Position numbers and translations under genes: made by a program. From Chloroflexota bacterium (GTDB taxonomy: Bacteria; Chloroflexota; Anaerolineae; Anaerolineales; UBA4823): 7,094 nucleotides of DNA. The notes under the pieces were generated by a model. That model was given only the letters and a program-made list of their open reading frames with translations, was not told the origin of the DNA and did no database searches. The stretch is from assembly GCA_023395675.1 (NCBI GenBank), contig JAEWYL010000272.1, positions 1 to 7,094 on the forward strand, given 5' to 3'. Of the stretch, positions 1 to 5,934 are shown piece after piece (the stretch's first letter is position 1; each line of letters begins with the position of its first letter).

Positions 1-30
1 AAAAACTCCTCTCCGCAAGCGGAGAGGAGT
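1..30 (-). terminator. Intrinsic terminator of the cold-shock gene
   Basis: An 11-bp perfect stem (positions 5-15 with 20-30) closes a four-base loop (16-19). Read on the minus strand it is followed at once by a run of T (positions 5-1). It lies 25 bases past the stop codon of the minus-strand cold-shock gene, the expected place for its rho-independent terminator. The T run may continue past the left edge of the window. Confidence 0.85.
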
Positions 31-55
31 GTATTTTGTTTTTTGCTGTAAAAAA

Positions 56-271
56 TCAGGCAGTGGGCATGGTTACGTTGGCAGCCTGGAGCCCTTTGGG
101 GCCGTTCTCGATGCTGAACTCAACCTGCTGCCCTTCCTGCAAGGTGCGATAGCCCTCCATCTGAATCGCCGAAAAGTGGACAAATACGTCCGGGCCGCCC
201 TGCCGTTCAATGAAGCCGTAACCTTTGCTCGCATTGAACCACTTGACCGTGCCAATAACACGTTCGCTCAT
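56..271 (-). CDS. csp: Cold-shock domain protein, CspA family
   Basis: A 71-residue single-domain cold-shock protein, the usual family length (65-75). It is an OB-fold RNA/ssDNA chaperone acting in the cytoplasm, thought to melt mRNA structure at low temperature; some members also act as transcription antiterminators. Both nucleic-acid-binding motifs are intact: GTVKWFN at residues 7-13, RNP1 KGYGFI at 16-21 and RNP2 VFVHF at 29-33. The NGPKGLQAANV C-terminal strand is also present. The ATG at 271-269 is preceded by a full AAGGAG (plus-strand 282-287) ten bases upstream, which fixes the start. The gene stands alone, divergent from the S9 peptidase gene, with its own terminator (1-30). The leader appears to be about 170 nt long, with a promoter at 450-478 and an intrinsic terminator at 361-402 in between. 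This suggests regulation at the RNA level. The paralogue (cspA, cspC and so on) cannot be assigned from sequence alone. Confidence 0.95.
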   Translation of the reverse strand: MSERVIGTVKWFNASKGYGFIERQGGPDVFVHFSAIQMEGYRTLQEGQQVEFSIENGPKGLQAANVTMPTA

Positions 272-360
272 TGTTTTACTTCTCCTTACATGGTACTAAA
301 AAATGGTTTCGAATCTCCGGCGATCACGCGCGCCCCGGGCCCGTGGGAGGGCCAGACACT

Positions 361-402
361 AAAAAAACCGGTCTGGACAGGCACTTCTCTGTCCGAACCG
401 GT
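361..402 (-). terminator. Intrinsic terminator inside the cold-shock leader
   Basis: ACCGGT at 367-372 pairs with ACCGGT at 397-402, and GGACAG at 375-380 pairs with CTGTCC at 389-394. A G-U pair and one mismatch join them into a stem of about 14 bp with an 8-base loop. Read on the minus strand, seven T follow directly (367-361). This is a well-formed rho-independent terminator. It sits about 90 bases upstream of the csp start codon and downstream of the candidate csp promoter. I see no convincing minus-strand protein gene ending here. It therefore either attenuates csp transcription or ends a separate RNA of about 80 nt. Confidence 0.75.
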
Positions 403-449
403 CTCCCATCGAAATCCAGCGGAAACACACGTGCCACCTTGCAGAGGGG

Positions 450-478
450 AGTTTATCAGAGAAGAAGCTTTCCGTCAA
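450..478 (-). promoter_or_regulatory. Candidate sigma-70-type promoter for csp (or a small RNA)
   Basis: On the minus strand, TTGACG (plus 473-478) is separated by exactly 17 bases from TAAACT (plus 450-455). The -10 is preceded by TG plus one base, an extended -10. The -35 matches consensus at 5 of 6 positions and the -10 at 4 of 6. Transcription would begin near position 443, giving a leader of about 170 nt before the csp ATG. From there to 665 I see only a small TTGCCG/CGGCAA hairpin (505-519), and no gene. Confidence 0.6.
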
Positions 479-665
479 GATATGGACATTATTTTATGTC
501 ACCCTTGCCGCCCCGGCAATACCTGTTTTCTGGGGGCCTGCGCCTCAGAGCCGCCCGCTCCGGCCCGTAAAACGCTGCGCGCACCCGGAGCTTCAAACGC
601 CCCGTTCGGTGGTAAGATTGTGTTCTGTCACCTTTTAGCCAATTATTTATGAAAGGATGAGCTGT

Positions 666-2570
666 ATGCTGCGCATCGAATCATTACTCTCCGCCCGGTT
701 GTTCCTGCGCCCGCAGGTGGCCGGCAACCGGGTCTTTTTTGAAAGTAATCTCTCCGGGCGGATCAGTCTGTACGCCATGGACTACGGCGGCAGCGTGCCC
801 GAGCCCCTGCTCCCCCCGCACATCTCCCTCCAGAACCCGGATCTGATCGGCGGGGATCCGTTTTTCGTCTTCCCGAAGCTGGACAAAATCCTGGTCATGC
901 TGGACCGGGACGGGGACGAGAACTACCAGCCCATGCTGATTCCGGTGAGCGGCGGCTTCCCCGAGCCCGCCTTCGACAATTTCTTCGCCGAATACCGGGT
1001 GCACGCCGGCCACTGCGATATCGAGAAGAATATCGTCTATTTTCTGGCCGAATCGCGCAAAGAGGCCCTCAACCTGACCTTCCAGGGCAACCTGGAGACG
1101 GGCGAGCTGGTCAAGCTCGGCGAGAGCGTCTGGGGCTACTTCCCGGACGGCGTGGCGGACGATCACAGCCAGGCGATCCTGGCGGAGGGCTACACCGTGG
1201 GCGACTCGGTGCTCTTCCACTGGCAGAAAGGCCAGGAGCCGCAGCCCCTCTACGGGACCCCGCTGGACCGGCGCCAGCCGGGCGAGGAGGTCCCGCTCAC
1301 GGCTTTCTTCGCCTCCCATTTTGTGAACGGCGACCGGGGCGTGCTGCTGGGGACGGCCCTGTTCGAGGACACTTACGGGCCGGGTTATATTGACCTCGAA
1401 AACCCCGCGGAGGTGAAGCCGGTGACGCTCAGCGGCGCGGTGCATTCCGGCGCCGGCGAGTTCGATGGGCTGAGACACCTGAAAGAGAACGCCTACCTGG
1501 TGAGCTTCAATATTGACGGGGTCTCCTGGGCCTACGAAGCCGAGTTCGACCCCTCCGGCCTGCAGCTGAAGCTGGGGAAGGTGATCGTCGGGCAGGGCGC
1601 GCTCTCAAACGGTATGCTCGAATCGATCTACTACGAAAAGGAGTGCGACCGCTACTCCCTGTCCTTCTCCACCGCCACCTCCCCCACCCAGATTTACACC
1701 GTGGAGGGCGCGGAGCGGCAGCAGGTAGTACGCCACACCAACGAGCGCGTCCTGGGCATCCCCCAGGAATGGCTCTCGCCCGGGGAGGACGCCTCCTTCG
1801 TCTCGCACGACGGGCTGCGCGTCTCCGCCCGCCTGTACCTGCCGGCAGAGGCCCTGGGCTTCAAAGGCCCCCGGCCCCTGGTCTATTACGTCCACGGGGG
1901 CCCGCAGGGTCAGGAGCGCCCGGACTTCGCCTGGTTTTCGATGCCCCTGATCCAGTTCCTGACCCTGAACGGGTTCGCCGTCTTCGTCCCCAACGTGCGC
2001 GGCAGCACCGGCTACGGCCTGAGCTACACCAAGCAGGTGGACCGGGACTGGGGCGGGCAGGACCGGCTGGACCACGTGCACGCCATGACCCGGGTGCTGC
2101 CCAACGACCCGCGCCTGGACGTCTCCCGCGCCGCGGTGGTGGGCCGCTCTTACGGCGGCTATATGACCCTCACCCTGGCGGGACGCCATCCGGAGCTTTG
2201 GAAGGCGGCGGTGGATATGTTCGGCCCCTACGACCTGCTGACCTTCATGGACCGCATCCCCGAGACCTGGAAACCCTATTTCGCCGTGGCGGTCGGGGAC
2301 CCCGAGAAGGATCACGATTTGCTGGTCGAGCGCTCCCCCCGCACCTACCTGCACCAGCTCGCCTGCCCGATGCTGGTGATCCAGGGGAAGAACGACCCGC
2401 GCGTGGTGGAACGGGAATCCCGCGACGTGGTGGAATCCCTGCGGTCGGAGGGGAAGGATATCGATTACCTGATGTTCGAGAACGAAGGGCACGACGTGCT
2501 CAAGTTCGAGAACCGGGTGACCTGCTACAACGCCATCACCGATTACTTCAAGAAGCATCTGAACCCCTGA
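666..2570 (+). CDS. S9 family (prolyl oligopeptidase-type) serine peptidase
   Basis: A 634-residue protein with the architecture of MEROPS family S9, closest in style to the acylaminoacyl-peptidase/DPP-like S9C group. The N-terminal ~370 residues are a variable beta-rich region expected to form the beta-propeller. The C-terminal ~250 form an alpha/beta-hydrolase domain. Visible motifs are HGGP (410-413) for the oxyanion region, NVRGSTGYG (443-451), the nucleophile elbow GRSYGGY with Ser495, GKNDPRV with Asp577, and EGHD with His609. The triad is complete, so activity is expected. No signal peptide is seen, so it is probably a cytoplasmic enzyme cleaving short peptides or N-terminally blocked residues; the substrate cannot be read from sequence. 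An in-frame ATG at 657 abuts the GAAAGG purine run, so I chose the ATG at 666, which has AAAGGA (652-657) eight bases upstream. The gene is divergent from csp, and I found no convincing promoter for it. Confidence 0.93.
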   Translation: MLRIESLLSARLFLRPQVAGNRVFFESNLSGRISLYAMDYGGSVPEPLLPPHISLQNPDLIGGDPFFVFPKLDKILVMLDRDGDENYQPMLIPVSGGFPEPAFDNFFAEYRVHAGHCDIEKNIVYFLAESRKEALNLTFQGNLETGELVKLGESVWGYFPDGVADDHSQAILAEGYTVGDSVLFHWQKGQEPQPLYGTPLDRRQPGEEVPLTAFFASHFVNGDRGVLLGTALFEDTYGPGYIDLENPAEVKPVTLSGAVHSGAGEFDGLRHLKENAYLVSFNIDGVSWAYEAEFDPSGLQLKLGKVIVGQGALSNGMLESIYYEKECDRYSLSFSTATSPTQIYTVEGAERQQVVRHTNERVLGIPQEWLSPGEDASFVSHDGLRVSARLYLPAEALGFKGPRPLVYYVHGGPQGQERPDFAWFSMPLIQFLTLNGFAVFVPNVRGSTGYGLSYTKQVDRDWGGQDRLDHVHAMTRVLPNDPRLDVSRAAVVGRSYGGYMTLTLAGRHPELWKAAVDMFGPYDLLTFMDRIPETWKPYFAVAVGDPEKDHDLLVERSPRTYLHQLACPMLVIQGKNDPRVVERESRDVVESLRSEGKDIDYLMFENEGHDVLKFENRVTCYNAITDYFKKHLNP

Positions 2571-2583
2571 TACAGGCATCGTA

Positions 2584-2622
2584 ATTGGGGAGGCCTGCGG
2601 CGCTGCCGCCCGCCTCCCCAAT
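2584..2622 (+). terminator. Long hairpin between the S9 peptidase and trmI genes
   Basis: An 11-bp perfect stem (ATTGGGGAGGC at 2584-2594 with its complement at 2612-2622) encloses a second 5-bp GC stem (2597-2601 with 2605-2609). It starts 13 bases after the peptidase stop codon, as a terminator would. However, no T run follows on either strand. It may be a weak terminator, an mRNA 3'-end stabiliser or a processing site; which one is not decidable here. Confidence 0.4.
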
Positions 2623-2658
2623 ATCCCGAGACTAACCCAAAAGGCTGCCATTTCTCGC

Positions 2659-3549
2659 ATGGAGAATCTTCAAGAAAAGACCCACGCCCAACCGGGCGAC
2701 CTGGCCCAACTGGTGAGCCCGACCAATAAGAACTTCACCCTCCGGCTGGCGCCGGGGGGCCAGCTCCAGACCCACCGCGGGGTCGTCAATCACGATGACC
2801 TGATCGGCAGGCCCTGGGGCAGCATGGTGTACAGCCACAAGGGCAGCTCGTATTTCATGCTGCAGCCCGGGCTGGCCGACCTGCTCCAGGGGACCAAGCG
2901 CAACACGCAGATCATGTACCCGAAGGACGTGGGCTACCTGCTGGTGGCGCTCAATATCGGGCAGGGGCAGCAGGTGATCGAGGCCGGCACGGGTTCCGGC
3001 TCGCTGACCACTGCCCTGGCCTGGGGCGTGGGCTCGGAGGGGAAGGTGATCTCTTACGAAGCGCGCCCCGAGATGCAGAACCTGGCCCGCAAAAACCTGG
3101 AGCGGGTGGGCCTGGACGGGCGCGTGGAGTTCAAGCTGCGGGATATCGCCGCGGGCTTTGACGAGGTCGGGGTGGACGCGCTCTTCCTGGACGTCCCCAA
3201 CCCTTACGACTACATGCGCCAGGTGCGCCAGGCTCTGAAGCCGGGCGGATTTTTCGGCAGCCTCCTGCCCACCGTCAACCAGGTCAGCCGCCTGCTGATC
3301 GCCCTGCGCCAGGAGAATTTCGCCTTTATCGACGTGCTGGAAGTCCTGCTGCGCCACTACAAACCGGTCTCCGACCGCCTGCGGCCCACCGACCGCATGG
3401 TGGCCCACACGGGCTTCCTGATCTTCGCCCGCCCCATCCTGCCGGGAGAGAACGCCCCCGTCGAGGCCGGTGTGGAAGCGGAGGAGGAGCGGCTCCTGGA
3501 GGAGCGCCTCGATTTCAACGATGACCCTGAAGGTCTCGAAGGCCTTTAG
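2659..3549 (+). CDS. trmI: TrmI-like tRNA (adenine-N1)-methyltransferase (m1A58)
   Basis: A 296-residue class I SAM-dependent methyltransferase of the TrmI/Gcd14 family. The family methylates N1 of adenine 58 in the T-loop of tRNA, usually as a homotetramer. An N-terminal beta-rich domain (about 1-85) is followed by the Rossmann domain. This contains motif I EAGTGSGSL (108-116), the acidic ribose-binding residue in SYEAR (Glu134), RDI with Asp162, and the LDVPNP motif IV (177-182). The family-typical RPTDRMVAHTGFLIFARP block (242-259) follows. The last ~30 residues are a Glu-rich tail, probably disordered. The ATG at 2659 is the only sensible start. The nearest SD-like run (AAAAGG, 2639-2644) is 14 bases away, so initiation may not use an SD. 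It lies 88 bases after the S9 gene, with a hairpin between, and is closed by a strong terminator. Confidence 0.9.
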   Translation: MENLQEKTHAQPGDLAQLVSPTNKNFTLRLAPGGQLQTHRGVVNHDDLIGRPWGSMVYSHKGSSYFMLQPGLADLLQGTKRNTQIMYPKDVGYLLVALNIGQGQQVIEAGTGSGSLTTALAWGVGSEGKVISYEARPEMQNLARKNLERVGLDGRVEFKLRDIAAGFDEVGVDALFLDVPNPYDYMRQVRQALKPGGFFGSLLPTVNQVSRLLIALRQENFAFIDVLEVLLRHYKPVSDRLRPTDRMVAHTGFLIFARPILPGENAPVEAGVEAEEERLLEERLDFNDDPEGLEGL

Positions 3550-3558
3550 TACCCTCCG

Positions 3559-3622
3559 AAAAATATTGTATGGAGGTTGAGATGGGGGGCTGCGCCCCCC
3601 ATCTCAACATAAAATATATTTT
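3559..3622 (+). terminator. Strong intrinsic terminator after trmI
   Basis: A 15-bp perfect stem (3576-3590 with 3594-3608) closes a three-base loop and contains a run of six G-C pairs. A-rich AAAATAT (3560-3566) on the left is complementary to ATATTTT (3616-3622) on the right, giving an AT-rich outer arm around the GC-rich core. It lies just after the trmI stop codon. The A tract on the left and T tract on the right would let it stop transcription in both directions, although the T run is not immediately adjacent to the core stem. Confidence 0.7.
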
Positions 3623-3693
3623 CAGGATAGGTTCTCAGGGTCTCCATTCCCAGCCCAGATTTCACTCGTTTACGGGAAAGACGCCCGGCCTGG

Positions 3694-4314
3694 ATGCCCG
3701 ATTTTCATGACCTGACGGAAGAAGAGATCACCCACCGGTTGAAAAAGGCCGGAGAGCAGCCCCTGGATAGCGCCCGGGAGAGTCTTTTTCCGTCTGAGAT
3801 GTGGACCGAGCCGCCCCGCCCGGCGGCGGTCCTGATCCCCCTGTTGAAACACAATGGATTCTGGCAGATCCTCTACACCCGCCGCACGCCGACCCTGGCG
3901 GAACACAGCGGGCAGGTGGCCTTCCCCGGCGGCAGGGCCGACCTGGACGACCCGGACCCGGAGACCACCGCCCTGCGCGAGGCGCAGGAGGAGATCGGCC
4001 TGAACCCGGCGGACGTGCGCCTGCTGGGCCGCATGCAGGCGCTGCAGACCATCAGCAACTACCGCGTCACCCCGGTGGTGGGGCGCATCCCCTGGCCCTA
4101 TCCCTTCCGCCTGGCGGGCGAGGAGGTGAGCCGCATCTTCACCATCCCCCTGGCCTGGCTGGCGGACCCGCAGAACTGGGAGGAGCGCCAGCGCCCGCTC
4201 CCCGCCCCCTATGCGCCGGTCAGCGTCATCTACTTCCGCCTCTACGACGGCGAGCTGCTCTGGGGCATCAGCGCCGCCCTCACCGTGCAGCTGCTGACCC
4301 TGCTGCTGGCCTGA
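3694..4314 (+). CDS. Nudix hydrolase, CoA pyrophosphatase (NudL/NUDT7-like)
   Basis: A 206-residue Nudix protein. The family signature for coenzyme A pyrophosphatases (NuCoA motif) is clear: LYTRRTPTLAEHSG followed by QVAFPGG (residues 60-80). It runs into the Nudix box, of which GR..D (80-83) and REAQEEIG (95-102) are visible, including the metal-binding glutamates Glu96, Glu99 and Glu100. Related enzymes hydrolyse CoA or its thioesters to 3',5'-ADP and 4'-phosphopantetheine derivatives, probably as CoA turnover or housecleaning. Length is normal for the family (190-220). The ATG at 3694 gives a full-length N-terminus. The only SD-like run (GGGAAAG, 3674-3680) is 13 bases away, so initiation may be SD-independent. 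It is isolated by terminators on both sides and converges on rplY. The CoA substrate is inferred from the motif; another nucleotide substrate is possible. Confidence 0.9.
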   Translation: MPDFHDLTEEEITHRLKKAGEQPLDSARESLFPSEMWTEPPRPAAVLIPLLKHNGFWQILYTRRTPTLAEHSGQVAFPGGRADLDDPDPETTALREAQEEIGLNPADVRLLGRMQALQTISNYRVTPVVGRIPWPYPFRLAGEEVSRIFTIPLAWLADPQNWEERQRPLPAPYAPVSVIYFRLYDGELLWGISAALTVQLLTLLLA

Positions 4315-4341
4315 GCCTGAAAACGGTTTGAGCCTGGAATC

Positions 4342-4375
4342 AAAAATGCCCGGCGCGGCGCGCCGGGCATTTCGT
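4342..4375. terminator. Shared bidirectional terminator between the Nudix gene and rplY
   Basis: A 13-bp perfect stem (4344-4356 with 4360-4372) closes a three-base loop. Five A (4342-4346) lie on the left and TTTCGTTT on the right, so each convergent gene meets a hairpin plus U-rich tail. It lies 27 bases past the Nudix stop and 15 bases past the rplY stop. Sharing one hairpin is normal for a convergent pair. Confidence 0.85.
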
Positions 4376-4390
4376 TTCCCTGTTCTGGAG

Positions 4391-5032
4391 CTAGAACTCT
4401 TCTTCTTCCTTCTTGCCGCGCTCCATCACCTCGGGCTCTTCTTCGCCCTCGGCTTCCTCGGCTTCCTCAACCTCTTCCACCTGAGGCGTGGTCACGACCG
4501 CCACGATTTCCTCGACCGGCGTGAGGATCTGCACGCCCGCGGGCACCACCAGGTCGCCCACGGTGATCGAATCGCCGAATTTCTCCAGGGTGGAGATATT
4601 GACGGTGAAGCGCTCGGGGAGGTCGCCCGGCAGCGATTCGACTTCCAGCTGCTCCAGGCTGGTCATGAGGATACCGTTCAGGTCTTCCACAGCCGGCGAT
4701 TCACCCTCGAAAGCGATCGGCACGGTGGCGCGCAGCTTTTCGGTCATGGACACAGCCATGAGATCCAGGTGGATCAGCTCGCCGCGCACCGGGTGGCGCT
4801 GCTTTTCGCGCACCAGGACGGTGTGCTTCTTGCCGTCCACCTTGACGGTAATCAACTGCGAGGGGCTGATACCCGCCAGCGTGCGGCTGGCCTCGCGCAG
4901 GTTCAGGGTGATCGCCACCGGTTCCGTGCTGCGGCCGTAGATGACCGCGGGCAGCTCGCCCTGGCGGCGCAGGGCTTTTACCTGCTTCCCGATCACCGAA
5001 CGCGGTTTTGCATTTAAAACAATCTCTTCCAT
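4391..5032 (-). CDS. rplY: 50S ribosomal protein L25/general stress protein Ctc (two-domain form)
   Basis: A 213-residue L25/TL5/CTC-type protein, which binds 5S rRNA in the large ribosomal subunit. The N-terminal L25 domain (about 4-93) shows the typical opening LNAKPRSVIGKQVKALRRQG, then LPAVIYG and HPVRGELIHLD (80-90). A second beta domain follows (about 100-183). It carries the family's LEVESLPGDLPE segment (129-140) and ends in VPAGVQIL..V. The last ~28 residues (186-213) are mostly glutamate, a low-complexity acidic tail common in long CTC proteins and probably disordered. The ATG at 5032-5030 has GGAAGG (plus 5039-5044) six bases upstream, a good SD. It lies 127 bases downstream of the 15-residue-repeat gene on the same strand. 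A possible -10 (TTTAAT, plus 5105-5110) overlaps that gene's terminator-like hairpin, but no good -35 accompanies it. Confidence 0.94.
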   Translation of the reverse strand: MEEIVLNAKPRSVIGKQVKALRRQGELPAVIYGRSTEPVAITLNLREASRTLAGISPSQLITVKVDGKKHTVLVREKQRHPVRGELIHLDLMAVSMTEKLRATVPIAFEGESPAVEDLNGILMTSLEQLEVESLPGDLPERFTVNISTLEKFGDSITVGDLVVPAGVQILTPVEEIVAVVTTPQVEEVEEAEEAEGEEEPEVMERGKKEEEEF

Positions 5033-5058
5033 TTCTTTCCTTCCTTTGGGCGCCTCTC

Positions 5059-5087
5059 ACCTTGCAGGCTCTTTCGCCTGGCCAGGT
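5059..5087 (-). promoter_or_regulatory. Possible leader hairpin upstream of rplY
   Basis: In the rplY leader, CAGGC/GCCTG (5065-5069 with 5076-5080, six-base loop) is nested within ACCT/AGGT (5059-5062 with 5084-5087). The structure ends about 12 bases before the rplY SD run begins. It could be a structured leader affecting translation. The stems are short, an alternative AGGTTACCT palindrome (5084-5092) competes, and I recognise no riboswitch class. Confidence 0.2.
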
Positions 5088-5104
5088 TACCTTCGCCCTG
5101 CGGG

Positions 5105-5126
5105 ATTAAAATCCGGCTGTTGCCGG
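5105..5126 (-). terminator. Weak terminator-like hairpin after the repeat-protein gene
   Basis: CCGGC/GCCGG (5113-5117 with 5122-5126, four-base loop) is followed on the minus strand by ATTTTAAT. It lies 34 bases past the stop codon of the minus-strand repeat-protein gene. With only 5 bp and four consecutive T, termination would be leaky, leaving room for read-through into rplY. Confidence 0.35.
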
Positions 5127-5159
5127 TGAACATTGGAACAACCGGGGCGTTTGACCCGG

Positions 5160-5690
5160 CTAGTTCTTGCGTCTGAAAAGGAGCCGCCCCGCCAGGAGAG
5201 CCAGCCCCAGGCCCGCTCCGGCCGCCAGCCCGAGCAGAACAGCCCCCTGTTCGTTCAGGACGGTCTCGACCGGCCCTTCGACCTTTTCCGCAATCAGCAG
5301 GCCGGTGCGGAGGCTCCCCGCCTGGACCTGCCCGGCCACCATCACGCCGGCCGAGGACTGCTCCATCTCTGCGGAGGAAGTCACCAGAACGGCCGCAGCG
5401 CCCTGGTGCAGTTCGGCGTTCTCGCTCTGCACCATGCCCACCGCCCCCTGGGTCACTTCGAGTTGAGCGGCGCCGGCGGTGAGGACGGCGCTGTTGGTGA
5501 TGCGGGCAGCCTGGGCGTCAATCCGATTGGCTGCGCTCTGGCGCAGATCCACCTCGGAGGCGTTGATGACCGCTGCGCTGCTGTTCAGCATGCGCACCAG
5601 TTCGGCCTCCACCTGTTCTACCCGGGTATCCGTCAGGTTCAGAGCCTCCGGCCCGGTTTCTTCAACTACCTGCTGGCTGTCATCCGCCAT
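5160..5690 (-). CDS. Unrecognised tail-anchored protein with 15-residue repeats
   Basis: A 176-residue protein I cannot assign to a family. Residues 22-141 are about eight tandem 15-residue repeats. Column 1 is usually Ser or Gly, column 6 hydrophobic, column 8 Ala/Ser/Thr, column 11 Ala/Val/Leu, column 13 hydrophobic and column 15 often Gln or Asn (examples SSAAVINASEVDLRQ, SAANRIDAQAARITN, SAVLTAGAAQLEVTQ). This alternation with a polar ladder suggests a beta-solenoid, although an amphipathic helical rod is possible. Residues 149-170 form one hydrophobic Gly/Ala/Leu-rich membrane segment, followed by the basic tail FRRKN. There is no signal peptide, so it looks tail-anchored with the repeats probably cytoplasmic. 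The start is the ATG at 5690-5688, with AGGAGG (plus 5697-5702) six bases upstream; a TTG at 5705 would precede this SD and is rejected. A near-consensus promoter lies at 5754-5782. rplY follows on the same strand, but nothing visible links the functions. Confidence 0.85.
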   Translation of the reverse strand: MADDSQQVVEETGPEALNLTDTRVEQVEAELVRMLNSSAAVINASEVDLRQSAANRIDAQAARITNSAVLTAGAAQLEVTQGAVGMVQSENAELHQGAAAVLVTSSAEMEQSSAGVMVAGQVQAGSLRTGLLIAEKVEGPVETVLNEQGAVLLGLAAGAGLGLALLAGRLLFRRKN

Positions 5691-5753
5691 GAGCTGCCTC
5701 CTCAAAAAAAGGCCGCCTCCGGGAAATGGGGGCGACGCGGGACCACGGGCTGA

Positions 5754-5782
5754 ATTGTAGCCGTCTTGATCTTATTCGTCAA
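5754..5782 (-). promoter_or_regulatory. Near-consensus sigma-70-type promoter for the repeat-protein gene
   Basis: On the minus strand, TTGACG (plus 5777-5782) and TACAAT (plus 5754-5759) are separated by exactly 17 bases, each matching consensus at 5 of 6 positions. Transcription would start near 5747, giving a leader of about 57 nt with a perfect AGGAGG SD. This is the best promoter in the window and suggests steady, strong expression. Confidence 0.8.
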
Positions 5783-5840
5783 TAGCTGCACCGCGGCCGC
5801 GCGCGCGGTTCACCCACCCATTTACGGGATAAGGCTGATA

Positions 5841-5881
5841 ATCTGTGGTTTTGGGCGGCGAGGTCGCCTAAAACCACAGAT
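5841..5881. repeat. Intergenic inverted repeat in the divergent region
   Basis: ATCTGTGGTTTT (5841-5852) is perfectly repeated in inverted orientation at 5870-5881. The inner sequence can add GGCG/CGCC and flanking wobble pairs, for a near-continuous stem of about 19 bp with a three-base loop. No T run follows on either strand, so it is not a classical terminator. It lies between the divergent promoters of the repeat-protein gene and the rsmC-like gene. It could be a dispersed palindromic repeat, an operator or a hairpin shielding one promoter from the other. The rest of the 256-base gap (5691-5946) holds the two promoters, GC-rich sequence and no gene. Confidence 0.65.
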
Positions 5882-5934
5882 CATCTTCCCAAAATTCCTG
5901 ATCCTGAGCGGAAGGTAAATGGTTCCAGGGGCGA

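Noticed and set aside
305..315. GGTTTCGAATC resembling a tRNA T-arm
   Set aside because: The flanks do not pair as a 5-bp T-stem and no anticodon arm or acceptor stem is present nearby.
618..646. TTGTGT and AATTAT with 17-base spacing as a promoter for the S9 gene
   Set aside because: The -35 matches at only 3 of 6 positions, and the predicted start would fall within the SD of the gene.
657..665. Upstream ATG at 657 as the start of the S9 peptidase
   Set aside because: The purine-rich SD directly abuts this ATG, leaving no spacing. The ATG at 666 has the same SD at eight bases and loses only three residues.
1605..2660. Long open frame (351 codons) antisense to the S9 peptidase, and others of the same kind at 684-1478, 4328-5017 and 6301-6984
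   Set aside because: They lie opposite or across genes with clear family motifs, have low-complexity composition rich in Gly, Ala, Arg or His, and show no domain motifs. They arise from GC-rich codon use on the real strand.
5691..5705. TTG at 5705 as the start of the repeat-protein gene
   Set aside because: The perfect AGGAGG lies between this TTG and the ATG at 5690, at ideal spacing for the ATG.
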